Source: Trebonia kvetii
GTDB taxonomy: Bacteria; Actinomycetota; Actinomycetes; Streptosporangiales; Streptosporangiaceae
Assembly: GCF_007827045.1 (NCBI RefSeq)
Contig: NZ_RPFW01000001.1
Coordinates: 286,519-350,518 of the forward strand
Direction of reading: 5' to 3'
Length of the DNA: 64,000 nt
Positions 8,609 through 16,420 of the stretch are shown one piece after another (the stretch's first letter is position 1; every line of letters begins with the position of its first letter). The position numbers and the translations under genes are program-made. The notes under the pieces are model-generated. The model made no database searches and was not told the DNA's origin. It was given only the letters and a program-made list of their open reading frames with translations.

Positions 8609-9790
8609 GTGATAGCGCATCCGCGGGGCGTTGTTGAGGAAGTAGCCGAGCTCCTTGTCGACCTCGTCTTTCTTGATTCCGATCAGGGGATACTTCCTGG
8701 TGGCGTCCACGATGCCGTCGATGTAGCCGTAGTCGAGGTCTTCGAGGCGGGCGGCGAGCCACTCGTCCTTGCGGCCGAGCAGCATGAACTCCAGCGACCG
8801 GGTGAGGGAGTGCAGGTGCTCGCGGGCGTGGTAAAGGTCGACGATCTGGGTCGCCCCGGGGAACTTGTCGCTGGCGATGTTCCAGATCCAGGCGGCGCCG
8901 TCGCCGATGACGGTCATCTGGCGGACGTGATCGGAGCCGCGGCGGATGCCCTCGGCCTTCACCAGGCCCGCAAACTGGCTGGCGGGCTCGAAGGTGGCGA
9001 TGTAGCTGGAAGAGGCCCGGTCCCGGACCGGGTAGCCCTCGTCATTCACCTTGTCCTGGGTGAAGAAGACGGCCATCTTGACCTCGCGGGTGCGTGCCCG
9101 GCCGTCCTCGCCCTTGCCGTCCCTGCCCTCGGTCTCCTTCCTGGTGACGGGGACTCCGGTGCCGTCGATGACGGCGTAGAGCTTGTCCGGCAGCGGGGCC
9201 GGCGGCAGCGGGACGACCTTGCGGCGGGCGACGAGCCCGGCCTCCTGCCGGGCGGCGGCGGCCCCGGCCGCGCCGGCCGCCTCGGCGGCCCGCTCGACCC
9301 GTTTGACGGTCAGCCGGATCCCGGCCAGGTCCCTTATCAGCCCCGCGGCCCTGGCGAACGGGACAGCTGCCCCGGCGGTGGCGGCCATCGCGGCCAGCCC
9401 GGGCGACAGAGAGGCTCCCGTGATCCCGAGCTCGGCATCCCTCGGGGCCAGCCCCCGGCCGTGCCCGCGCCCGCGCCTGCACCGGGCGCAGTGGTACCAG
9501 GCCCGGCGGAGCCGTGCCTCCCCGACGACGGTGTCGATGACCTTGCCCCGGTAACCCGTGAACGCGGCCTCGTGCCCGTTCCCGCAGGCCACCCGGGGAC
9601 CACGGTAGCCGGTGTCGGCGGACAGCAGTTCCCCCAGGATCCCGCCGCCGAGCCGCAGCACGCCCTCCCGGATCACGGCCTCGGCCGCCGCCAGGCCGTC
9701 CCCGCCCGGGGCCAGCGCCCGCGCTGCCTCCCCCGCCAGCCGCCCTACCTCAGCGGACCACGCCGCCGCGAGCGCGGCGGAGACCCCCTT
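8609..9790 (-). pseudogene. ISKra4 transposase orfB, N-terminal and central part
   Basis: Runs from the frameshift site at 9790 through GGGILGELLSADTGYRG, the zinc-binding CxxC pair (HCARCRRGRG), then YAVIDGTGVPV with the first catalytic Asp and VIGDGAAWIW with the second. It breaks off at PRMRYH where the IS1634 element entered; as sequenced it adds only LRSA before a stop at 8594. No start codon is needed if it is made by frameshifting from orfA. An ATG at 9676 (MIREGV) could give a separate orfB product. The missing C-terminal Glu block lies at 6369-6578. Confidence 0.87.
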
Positions 9791-10164
9791 TTTTCGCCGT
9801 CCTCCGGCACGGAGGACGGCTGCGTGCCGGCCGCCGGCCTGGCCTCGCAGATCCGCTCGTTCACCTCCACGATCTTCCGCGAGATCTCGGTGAACTCCGC
9901 GTGCCGCGCGATCTCGCCGCGGACCTTGTCAACTTCTCCTGCCGCCAGTTGCCGGCCCACCGTCTTGCCCTGGCTTTCCGACCGGGTCCACAGCATCCGC
10001 GGCCCGTGACCAGGATGACCCGGCTGCGCGCACGCGCAGTTCGGCTTGCCGCACCGGCGCCAGTTCTCGCTCACCGACCCCCGACGGAAGTCGCCCACCG
10101 CCGCCAGCCGCGCATACAGCCGGTCCCGCTCCGCCTCCAGATCCGAAAGCGTCGGCTCGGTCAT
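9745..10164 (-). CDS. ISKra4 orfA, DUF6788-type protein
   Basis: Best start is ATG 10164 (MTEPTLSDLEAERDRLYARL), with AAGGGG about 6 nt upstream. An upstream in-frame ATG at 10212 lacks a comparable site. The coiled-coil-like start is followed by RRGSVSENWRRCGKPNC and CAQPGHPGHG, the Cys/His-containing DUF6788 signature found at the N-terminus of ISKra4 transposases. The zero frame ends at 9745 after an Arg-rich tail (SPPRSRRRGPLR) that is probably not the main product, because the A6G5 run at 9784-9794 can shift ribosomes into orfB. Confidence 0.75.
   Translation of the reverse strand: MTEPTLSDLEAERDRLYARLAAVGDFRRGSVSENWRRCGKPNCACAQPGHPGHGPRMLWTRSESQGKTVGRQLAAGEVDKVRGEIARHAEFTEISRKIVEVNERICEARPAAGTQPSSVPEDGEKRGSPPRSRRRGPLR
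9784..9794 (-). promoter_or_regulatory. Candidate programmed -1 frameshift site (A6G5)
   Basis: On the minus strand the zero frame reads GAA AAA AGG GGG. Slipping back one base on A-AAA-AAG puts the ribosome into AAG GGG GTC TCC, which is exactly the orfB frame and stays open through the transposase. A6G is a classic bacterial slippery heptamer used by IS elements. Confidence 0.65.
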
Positions 10165-10255
10165 GGATGCCCCTTCACCTGATTGCAGCATGAGCAACCA
10201 GGCTCCCAGCATAACCAGCCAAAACGCGGGACCTCAATAAACGTGTCGCACACCC

Positions 10256-10698
10256 AGGGCCGCACCACAGCCCGCGGAATGTCATACACCGCCAATAGGG
10301 TCCAGTCACTGCGCCACCACTGGAAAATCCCCTGCCACCAGCCCGGCAGCGACCCGCAGGAAGGAGAAATGCTCACCGTGGCCGACGCCGCCGCCGAACT
10401 CGGGCTCGCCCCGTCCACCCTGCACCGCTGGCTCAGCGACGGGTTCATCGCCGGCGAGCAGCTCACCCCCGGTGCCCCCTGGCGCATCCGCATGACAGAG
10501 CAGCTGCGCGCCCTGTTCGCCGACACCGCCCCCGACGGATGGCTCGCCATGCTCGAAGCCACCCTCGCCTACGGCGTCTCCCGCCAGACCATCATGCAGC
10601 GTGTCAAGGACGGCAAGCTCCGCGCCGTCCACGTCCGCACCGGACGCAGGAAAGGCCTGCGCATCGAACCGCCAGCCCCCCAAAACGGGCTGTTCTGA
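10256..10698 (+). pseudogene. Large serine recombinase, C-terminal part
   Basis: After one copy of the duplicated AGGGCCGCA (10256-10264), the frame continues with TTARGMSYTANRVQSLRHHW. This is the usual C-terminal helix-turn-helix-like tail of these recombinases and follows ILNRQGR at 6316. The last 110 residues contain two winged-helix-like repeats (TVADAAAELGLAPSTLHRWL and YGVSRQTIMQRVKDGKLRAV) and end QNGLF at 10698. On its own this stretch has no start with a ribosome-binding site, so it is almost surely silent. Confidence 0.85.
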
Positions 10699-10707
10699 CC
10701 ACCACAA

Positions 10708-11223
10708 TCAGCAAGGAGAGCAGTGTGACGATACATCCAAGCAGTCGGAGATGTCACCCTCGATGAACCAGTGCGTCCCCTTCCAGGTCTCCACGACCTC
10801 GCTGAGCGCGGTGTGACAGCCCCGGCCGGGGCGGAAGCCGTGGGATCGGCCGGAGAAACGGGGCTCGTAGTACGCCTCAAGCAGCAGGCGCACCACTTCA
10901 GCGACCAGCTTGTCCGACCACGTCGGCAAGCCCAGCGGGCGTTTCTTCCCGTTCTTCTTCGGGATGTAGACCCGCTTCACCGGCTGCCACCGGTAGCGCT
11001 CGGCGCGCAGCGCGCCGATGACCGCCCCGATCTTCGCCAGCGACATGCCGTCCACGGTCTCCCCGGTGACCCCTGGCGTCATCGCACCCTTGTTTGAGTA
11101 CAGCTTGCCGTAGGCCATCAGGAACAACTGCGGGTTGAACAACTGCCGGTAAAGCCGTTCCACCGGCAGCCCTCTTGCTCCTCGCTTGCCGATGACATCC
11201 AGCACCGCTGCGGCGTCCTGCAT
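10708..11223 (-). pseudogene. Group II intron reverse transcriptase/maturase, N-terminal fragment
   Basis: Starts at ATG 11223 with GGGAGG about 9 nt upstream: MQDAAAVLDVIGKRGARGLP, then YRQLFNPQLFLMAYGKLYSN, KGAMTPGVTGET and PKKNGKKRPLGLPTWSDKLV. These are the N-terminal (RT-0 and block 1-2) motifs of LtrA-type intron proteins. It ends in WFIEGDISDC, the first catalytic Asp block, where the serine-recombinase element entered at 10739-10740. The stop at 10708 lies inside that element. The next RT segment is at 3478-3627. It is encoded in domain IV of the intron RNA upstream. Confidence 0.9.
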
Positions 11224-11518
11224 TACGCATACCTCCCGTCGCTGAACATCACTGGCCACCTGTGCCCCTTCGCCCTGTGACAGGCTTTCCCGGCCTCTGA
11301 CTACTACGGGCACTCCGTCGCCCTAGGGCTCGCGCCCCGTAGGCGATCCCGCGGTACGTCCTCGTCGTACGTATCGAGCGCGACTTAGGCCGCCCACTCA
11401 TCTCCTTAACCGCCCTCGCTGGGCGACGCTCCGCGTCACGGAGGCTGCACCGGCCCACAGGTTCATGCCGGGACATGACACGGCACCGGTTCCAGGCGTC
11501 ATTCCGGAGGGTGCGCAC
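11224..11518 (-). ncRNA. Group II intron RNA, 5' portion
   Basis: On the minus strand the sequence starts with a typical intron 5' end GTGCG (11518). Just before the RT gene it contains GGGAAAGCCTGTCACAGGG followed by CGAAGGGGCACAGGTGG, a stretch characteristic of the RNA leading into domain IV. The 295-nt distance from GTGCG to the RT start is short for domains I-III, so the true 5' end may lie further upstream or part of domain I may be deleted. The 3' half of the intron is not in the window. Confidence 0.6.
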
Positions 11519-11782
11519 ATTCACCACTGGAGATTGGGCTTCAAGCAATCCAGCCTTGGCCATATCACGCGGGTCTAGCGGCACCCCGCCCTGGACGCCT
11601 CCAGACGGCCACCGCGTCCCTGGCATGCTCTTGTCCCCGCCAGGTTTCCCCGCCAGGTAAGCCAGGCGACCCAAGAACATTCCTCCGAGTTCCTCCCAAC
11701 TGCGTCGGGGATACAACGAGGCGCCTCACGGCGCGGCGACGGCACTGCGGCCACAGGGTCACGGTTCGCCGGCGGACACGGC
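11519..11782. other. Segment between the group II intron and the IS5-type element
   Basis: No convincing gene in either strand. Reading frames here are short and lack ribosome-binding sites. It presumably contains the 5' exon of the intron and the left end of the IS5-type element; no matching terminal repeat could be paired by eye. Confidence 0.4.
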
Positions 11783-11840
11783 GAAGCCCCTGGTAGATGA
11801 GGCAATCGACCAAGAACGACTCATCACCCCCAGGGGCTTC
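11783..11840 (+). promoter_or_regulatory. Long hairpin covering the IS5 transposase ribosome-binding site
   Basis: GAAGCCCCTGG (11783-11793) pairs perfectly with CCAGGGGCTTC (11830-11840). An inner GATGAG/CTCATC pair extends the stem. The AGGGG that would be the Shine-Dalgarno for ATG 11843 lies inside the right arm, so a transcript entering from outside would hide it. Confidence 0.6.
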
Positions 11841-11842
11841 AC

Positions 11843-12601
11843 ATGGTGTTCTACCGTGCCGCGCTGCCGTTGTCGTCCCGGACCCTGAACTACGCGGCCG
11901 GGCTGATCCGCCGGCACCTGAAGGCCGTCGGGTCGCGGTGGCGGAAGCTCAGCCCCGGGCAGCAGGCCCTGCTCGTGCTCGCCTACCTGCGCAAAGGCGA
12001 GACGTTCGAGCGCCTCGCGGCCGGGTTCGGGGTCGGCAGGACCACGGCCTGGCGGTACGTCAACGAGACCGTGGAGCTGCTCGCGGCCCGCGCCCCGAAG
12101 CTGAGGAACGCGGTCCGGGACGCCAAAAGGGCAGGTCACGCCTACGTCATCCTCGACGGAACTCTCATTCCGATCGACCGGGTCGGCGCGGACAAGCCGT
12201 TCTACTCCGGCAAGCACAAGAAGCACGGCATGAACCTGCAGGTCATCGCCAGTCCTGACGGCGAGGTCCTGTGGGTCTCCGGTGCGCTGCCCGGCTCGGT
12301 CCACGACAAGAAGGCCGAGTGGATATGGGGCGTGCTGAACGAGCTAGAGAAAGCCGGGCTGGTCACCCTCGCGGACAAGGGATATCAGGGCTCTACCTGG
12401 GCAAAGGTCCCGTACAAGGGCCGGAACAAACCGGAATCCCAGAAAGAAGCCAACCGGGCCCACGCCAGGCTCCGCGCCCCCGGCGAACGGGCGAACGCCC
12501 AGCTCAAGGTATGGAAGATCCTCGTGAAGCTCCGCTGCTGCCCCTGGCGCGCCGGGAAACTCGCCAAGGCCATCCACGCATTGCAACTCCACGGCGCCTA
12601 A
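11843..12601 (+). CDS. IS5-family transposase (DDE_Tnp_4 type)
   Basis: A 252-residue single-frame transposase. Residues 40-95 form a helix-turn-helix domain (LSPGQQALLVLAYLRKGETF, then GVGRTTAWRYV). The catalytic Asp residues are in YVILDGTLIPIDRV and LVTLADKGYQG. The Glu is in the C-terminal region around the APGERANAQLKVWKIL motif, typical of the IS1031/ISL2-like branch of IS5. It starts at the ATG directly after the hairpin. The frame is complete, but terminal repeats were not identified, so element boundaries are open. Confidence 0.88.
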   Translation: MVFYRAALPLSSRTLNYAAGLIRRHLKAVGSRWRKLSPGQQALLVLAYLRKGETFERLAAGFGVGRTTAWRYVNETVELLAARAPKLRNAVRDAKRAGHAYVILDGTLIPIDRVGADKPFYSGKHKKHGMNLQVIASPDGEVLWVSGALPGSVHDKKAEWIWGVLNELEKAGLVTLADKGYQGSTWAKVPYKGRNKPESQKEANRAHARLRAPGERANAQLKVWKILVKLRCCPWRAGKLAKAIHALQLHGA

Positions 12602-12765
12602 CCAGGTTGGAATGGGTTCAATGGTGCTTGGAATGGCCTCCGGTGAGGACTGCCGCCGAGTCAACTTCACGGACGACTTGAACCCAGAGCCTACCTGTCG
12701 CTATCCCGGTCTCCGGGGGTTTGCCTCGGAGCTTGACCGTCCCGGTCAATGCCGCCCTTGCGGGC
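12602..12765. other. Right flank of the IS5-type element
   Basis: No gene seen. It begins with an imperfect repeat (GGTTGGAATGGGTTCAATGG, then CTTGGAATGG) and contains no recognisable terminator or RNA gene. Confidence 0.35.
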
Positions 12766-12990
12766 TTAGCGAAGCCACTTCCCCGGCGAGACTTGCAGGC
12801 ACGCCACGTAAAACAGCGGGAGCCACGGGGACCACGGCACCGAATCCCCGCCGTTGACGTTGCCCGTGTAGCAGACTTGGCCGAGTTCGGACAGATCCCA
12901 CTGCGGCGGCTGGTCGAGAACTTCCACGTCGCGAATGCGCTGATTACGGGGCCTGTCTACGCCATGTGTGACAAATTTGTGACCTGACGG
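12766..12990 (-). pseudogene. C-terminal remnant of an unidentified gene
   Basis: A minus-strand frame without any start codon reads GVDRPRNQRIRDVEVLDQPP, then QWDLSELGQVCYTGNVNGGD and WSPWLPLFYVACLQVSPGKW before TAA at 12766-12768. Its Trp/Pro/Asp-rich composition is protein-like and unlike a shadow of any neighbour. An upstream in-frame stop at 12991-12993 shows the 5' part is gone. I do not recognise the family. It sits exactly between the mobile-element pile-up and the recX backbone, so it is probably a chromosomal or older-element gene truncated by an insertion. Confidence 0.45.
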
Positions 12991-13178
12991 TCAGCAACAA
13001 AGTCCCAGGTAGACCCATCATCGCAGCTCAGCCGGGATCTGTGCGTGTCTTCACCGTGATCTATGCGATGTTCGGAAACTATCGTTTGCAGCGGGTGCTG
13101 CCCGGTTTGTCGCCTGACTGTGCGGCGTAAGCCCTGCCAAGTGCCATGGTGTCGGTCCCGCTGAGACAGGGAGCGACC
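12991..13178. other. Gap downstream of recX
   Basis: No gene seen. It contains the short palindrome CTGACGGTCAG at its left edge, and recX ends at 13179. This marks the transition from mobile DNA to backbone. Confidence 0.4.
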
Positions 13179-13748
13179 TCATTCCGTGTCCGGGTCGGCC
13201 TCCTCAAACGAAGGCTCGTCCTCTGGAAAAGCAGCTTCCCCTTCGGCCTCCATGGCCTCACGGATCACGCGGAAGGCGAGGCCCGGCGGATAACCCTTGC
13301 GGGCAAGCATCCCCGCAAGGCGCCGGGTCCGCTGCTCGGCCGGCAGCCCGCGGGAACCCGCGAGCCTGCGTTCGACGAGACGCCGTGCGGCCGCGACCTC
13401 GGCCTCCGGATCGAGCCGCTCATCGATCGCCGCGCGGATCTCCTCGGCGGCCACGCCGCGCTGCTTCAGCTCCGCGCTGAGCGCCCGGCCCGCCAGGCCG
13501 CGGCTGTAATGCCGGGACTCCACCCAGGCGCGGGCGAAGGCGGCGTCGTCAATCAGCCCGACCTCTTCGAACCGGTCGAGCACCTCGTGGATCGCCTCGT
13601 CGGGGATGCCGCGCTTGCGCAGCCCATCGGCGAGCTGGGCCCGGGTCCGGGGCGCGAGCGTGAGCAGCCGCAGGCACACCTGCCGCGCTCGCGCCGCCGG
13701 ATCACCGTGATCCTTTTCGGAGATCTGCGGGTCGTCCCGCCCGGTCAC
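13179..13748 (-). CDS. recX: Regulatory protein RecX
   Basis: A 189-residue RecX, a modulator that binds RecA filaments and limits recombinase activity. Three tandem three-helix repeats are visible: [19 protein letters not shown], then the middle repeat with [18 protein letters not shown], and a C-terminal repeat [20 protein letters not shown]. An acidic tail ([14 protein letters not shown]) ends the protein. It starts at GTG 13748, overlapping the recA stop by 4 nt (GTGA), so the pair is translationally coupled as in other actinobacteria. Confidence 0.94.
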   Translation of the reverse strand: MTGRDDPQISEKDHGDPAARARQVCLRLLTLAPRTRAQLADGLRKRGIPDEAIHEVLDRFEEVGLIDDAAFARAWVESRHYSRGLAGRALSAELKQRGVAAEEIRAAIDERLDPEAEVAAARRLVERRLAGSRGLPAEQRTRRLAGMLARKGYPPGLAFRVIREAMEAEGEAAFPEDEPSFEEADPDTE

Positions 13749-14830
13749 AGAGCCGGGGCCGGGACCGTGCTGCCCGTCGCCGCCGGGGCCGTGGCGTCAT
13801 TGTCCAGGCGGGGACCGACGCCGAGCTTCTCCTTAATCTTCTTCTCGATCTCGTTGGCGATGTCCACGTTGTCGCGCAGGAAGTTCCGCGCGTTCTCCTT
13901 GCCTTGGCCGAGCTGATCGCCGTCGTAGGTGTACCAGGCGCCGGCCTTGCGCACCACGCCCTGCTCCACGCCGAGGTCGATCAGGCTGCCCTCCTTGGAG
14001 ATGCCGACGCCGTAGAGAATGTCGAACTCGGCGGTCTTGAAGGGCGGGCTCATCTTGTTCTTCACGACCTTGATGCGCGTCCGGTTGCCGACCGCCTCGG
14101 TCCCGTCCTTCAGCGTCTCGATCCTGCGGATGTCGAGCCGGACCGAGGCGTAGAACTTCAGCGCCTTGCCGCCTGTCGTGGTCTCGGGCGAGCCGAACAT
14201 CACGCCGACCTTCTCGCGGAGCTGGTTGATGAAGATCGCGGTGGTCTTGGTCGAGTTAATGGCGCCGGTGAGCTTGCGCAGGGCCTGGGACATGAGGCGG
14301 GCCTGGAGGCCGACGTGGCTGTCGCCCATCTCGCCCTCGATCTCCGCCTTGGGGACGAGGGCGGCCACCGAGTCGACGACCACGATGTCGATCGCGCCGG
14401 AGCGGATCAGCATGTCCATGATCTCGAGCGCCTGCTCGCCGGTGTCCGGCTGTGAGACGAGCAGGGCCTCGGTGTCGACGCCGAGCTTCTGCGCGTACTC
14501 GGGGTCGAGCGCGTGCTCCGCGTCGATGAACGCGGCGATGCCGCCCGCCTTCTGCGCGTTGGCGATGGCGTGCAGGGCCACGGTGGTCTTACCCGAGCTC
14601 TCCGGGCCGTAGATCTCTACGACGCGGCCGCGTGGCAGGCCGCCGATGCCGAGTGCCACGTCGAGTGCGATCGACCCGGTGGGGATCACCTCGACCGGGA
14701 CGCGCGACTCCTCGCCGAGGCGCATGATCGAGCCCTTGCCGAACTGCCGCTCGATCTGGAGCAGCGCCGCCTCGAGGGCCTTGTCCTTGTCGCCGGCCCG
14801 GTCCGGGGACGTCTTGCTGCCTGGTGCCAT
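13745..14830 (-). CDS. recA: Recombinase RecA
   Basis: A 361-residue RecA of normal length, with no intein. It carries Walker [10 protein letters not shown], Walker [13 protein letters not shown], loop L2-region [14 protein letters not shown] with [10 protein letters not shown], and a variable Ala/Pro-rich tail after [13 protein letters not shown]. It performs strand exchange and activates LexA self-cleavage during the SOS response. The upstream gap contains a LexA-box-like site overlapping a TAGAGT -10 element (15042-15062), consistent with SOS induction. recX follows with a 4-nt overlap. Confidence 0.98.
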   Translation of the reverse strand: MAPGSKTSPDRAGDKDKALEAALLQIERQFGKGSIMRLGEESRVPVEVIPTGSIALDVALGIGGLPRGRVVEIYGPESSGKTTVALHAIANAQKAGGIAAFIDAEHALDPEYAQKLGVDTEALLVSQPDTGEQALEIMDMLIRSGAIDIVVVDSVAALVPKAEIEGEMGDSHVGLQARLMSQALRKLTGAINSTKTTAIFINQLREKVGVMFGSPETTTGGKALKFYASVRLDIRRIETLKDGTEAVGNRTRIKVVKNKMSPPFKTAEFDILYGVGISKEGSLIDLGVEQGVVRKAGAWYTYDGDQLGQGKENARNFLRDNVDIANEIEKKIKEKLGVGPRLDNDATAPAATGSTVPAPAL

Positions 14831-15041
14831 GTCGACTCCTGCCGATTGAGTTCCGCTGTCAGGCTGGCGGCGACCTTCGGCGCCGTTCGCTCGATCAAGC
14901 CGTTCTCACTAGGTCGACTGGCGCCCGCCGTCAACACCGCACACGTTACGCACCACCGCCGACATTTCCCGGCCGTGCCGTCCGGACGAGGTCCGGGCCG
15001 GGGCAAGTGCGTTCTGGGCGCGCGGCGCCCGACGTTCCTTA

Positions 15042-15062
15042 CTCTACTGGAACGGTTATTCG
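15042..15062 (-). promoter_or_regulatory. Candidate SOS (LexA) box and -10 element for recA
   Basis: On the minus strand GAATAACCGTTC (15051-15062) matches the actinobacterial LexA consensus GAAC-N4-GTTC with one mismatch. It lies just upstream of TAGAGT (15042-15047), a plausible -10. It lies 212-232 bp ahead of recA, in the only sizeable gap before it. Confidence 0.5.
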
Positions 15063-15109
15063 ATCGATGGCAGGACACGCCGATTCGTTTCGATCGATCC
15101 GGGGGCGCC

Positions 15110-15304
15110 TTAACGGAGGCGGTCGGGGAAGTTGAACTGGTCGCAGACCGCGCGCCAGACCACCTTCGCGTCCTCGCCGTCGGCGAGGGCCTTGTTGACG
15201 GTGCGGCCGCCAAGGCCGGACAGAACGAAGTCCTTCGCGACGCTCTCGGCGTAGGAGCCGCCGAACTGATCCCGCATCCGCTCCCAGAACTCCGTCAGCC
15301 GCAT
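15110..15304 (-). CDS. DUF3046 family protein
   Basis: A 64-residue protein MRLTEFWERMRDQFGGSYAE... ending with QFNFPDRLR. The length and the Trp/Arg/Phe pattern match the DUF3046 family, which is regularly found just upstream of recA in actinobacteria. Function is unknown; it is small, soluble and has no membrane segment. Transcribed toward recA and separated from it by 279 bp containing the likely SOS promoter. Confidence 0.85.
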   Translation of the reverse strand: MRLTEFWERMRDQFGGSYAESVAKDFVLSGLGGRTVNKALADGEDAKVVWRAVCDQFNFPDRLR

Positions 15305-15476
15305 CGGCCCAGGTTACCGGGCGACGCGCGGAACATCGACCCTAAGGAAACTTTCAGGAACCTTGCGAGATAATCGGGACATTTAAGGCTGGTATGTCGT
15401 TGTGGTAGACGGGGAACTTTGATCGACAAGGGGCGCGTGCGGCAAACTGTCCGGCACCGCGGAGCAGGAGCAGGAA

Positions 15477-16409
15477 ATGTCCTCGAATGCCACGGGCGAC
15501 ACCCAGCCGGAACACGCCGTCATCGCGGACGAGCCGGCTGCTGCTGACGTCGCCGGGCCCAGCGCCGCGGCGGACGCGCCGCCGGGGGTGGCGGAGGGCG
15601 CGGCCGGGGGCTCGGTCGAGGGCTCGCTTGGTGAAGTGCCGGCGCCGAGGGATGGCGCGGCCACGGAGGCGGACGGCGAGGCTGACCCGAACGGCGAGGC
15701 TGACCCGAACGGCGAGCCTGGCGAGCCGGGCGCGGATGCCGGGGCGGCCGGGGCCGAGCCGGAGCGTGACGACGGCACGGAGGGCACGGAACCGGGCGTC
15801 GCCGACGAGGACATCAACGACGGCGAGCCGCTCGCGCTGGACGGGGACGACGGCGACGGCGACGCCGACCCGACCGAGATGCTCGAGCTTTCTGAGCACG
15901 ACGAGCCCGCCGAGGAGTTCCGGCCGGGACGGCGGTGGCCACGGATACTGCTCGCCGTGGGGTTCGTGCTGGCGGCGGCGGCCATCGTCGGCGGCGCGAT
16001 CCTCATCGTCAGCTCGCTCACGCACGGATTCAAGAAGCCGGTAAAGGTCACCTACAAGAAGTCGGCCGTGTTCTCGCTGAAGACCGGGGACTGCCTGGAC
16101 CCGCAGGGGCAGTCGTACACGCTGATCTCCTGCGACTCGCCGCACGAGGCCGAGGTGTTCGCGACGTTCAAGCTGCCAGGTGCCAAGTGGCCGGGGAACA
16201 CCGCGGCCGCCACGACGGCGAGCAACGGCTGCAAAACCCGGCTATCCGGATACCTCAATCCAGAGCTAGCGATCAGTCTGGCGTCCACCTACGTGTACCC
16301 GGACGCGGTCGCGTGGAAGGCGGGCACCCGCACGGTGATCTGCGAGGTACGGGCGCCGAAGGGACAGCTGACCGGGTCGGTGCGCGGCGCGTCGGCGACC
16401 TCGGGCTAG
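15477..16409 (+). CDS. Septum formation family membrane protein (DUF4190/Septum_form type)
   Basis: 310 residues. The first 145 are a disordered acidic Ala/Asp/Glu/Pro region with a duplicated DGEADPNGEADPNGE unit. One transmembrane helix follows (about 157-180, WPRILLAVGFVLAAAAIVGG). The extracytoplasmic domain has LKTGDCLDP, SCDSPHEAEVFATF, a third Cys in SNGCKTRL and a fourth in TVICEV. This spacing of cysteines around SPHEAEV is typical of the septum-formation domain. Single-pass, N-in topology is predicted. The role in cell division is inferred from family naming only. Confidence 0.75.
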   Translation: MSSNATGDTQPEHAVIADEPAAADVAGPSAAADAPPGVAEGAAGGSVEGSLGEVPAPRDGAATEADGEADPNGEADPNGEPGEPGADAGAAGAEPERDDGTEGTEPGVADEDINDGEPLALDGDDGDGDADPTEMLELSEHDEPAEEFRPGRRWPRILLAVGFVLAAAAIVGGAILIVSSLTHGFKKPVKVTYKKSAVFSLKTGDCLDPQGQSYTLISCDSPHEAEVFATFKLPGAKWPGNTAAATTASNGCKTRLSGYLNPELAISLASTYVYPDAVAWKAGTRTVICEVRAPKGQLTGSVRGASATSG

Positions 16410-16420
16410 CGAGCAGTGCG

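Larger units (their letters stand above)
6317..10255 (-). mobile_element. ISKra4-family element inserted in the recombinase gene
   Basis: Imperfect terminal inverted repeats GGGTGCGCGACAC (6317-6329) and GTGTCGCACACCC (10243-10255), continuing with TTT on the inner side. A 9-bp target duplication AGGGCCGCA lies at 6308-6316 and 10256-10264. Deleting the element and one repeat joins the recombinase codons CGC CAG GGC CGC ACC in frame. The element carries a DUF6788-type orfA and a transposase orfB, both on the minus strand, and is itself interrupted by an IS1634-type element at 6579-8608. Confidence 0.85.
3628..10740 (+). mobile_element. Serine-recombinase element inserted in a group II intron RT gene
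   Basis: Both ends are set by the split RT gene: left flank ...ACCCGAA|AGAACC and right flank ...ACATCC|AAGCAGTC. Using a shared AA as the 2-nt crossover restores the RT frame, the hallmark of serine recombinase integration with no target duplication. Removing the ISKra4 insertion leaves an element of about 3.2 kb with only four plus-strand genes: a frameshifted hypothetical, a DUF5372-like protein, a 55-57-residue protein and a 742-residue serine recombinase, all overlapping by a few bases. No cargo is recognisable. Confidence 0.75.

Noticed and set aside
8507..10009. Long plus-strand frame of 500 codons across the ISKra4 genes
   Set aside because: Shadow of the minus-strand DUF6788 and transposase genes, which carry recognisable motifs.
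10183..10698. Independent regulator gene with helix-turn-helix repeats
   Set aside because: The reading is the displaced C-terminus of the serine recombinase; it joins in frame after removal of the ISKra4 element, and the apparent start lies within the ISKra4 end.
12900..13060. tRNA or attachment site next to the mobile cluster
   Set aside because: No cloverleaf could be drawn, and no repeat of this segment was found at the other side of the mobile region.
13745..14830. Possible intein in recA, as in some mycobacteria
   Set aside because: RecA is a normal 361 residues with uninterrupted Walker A and L2 motifs.
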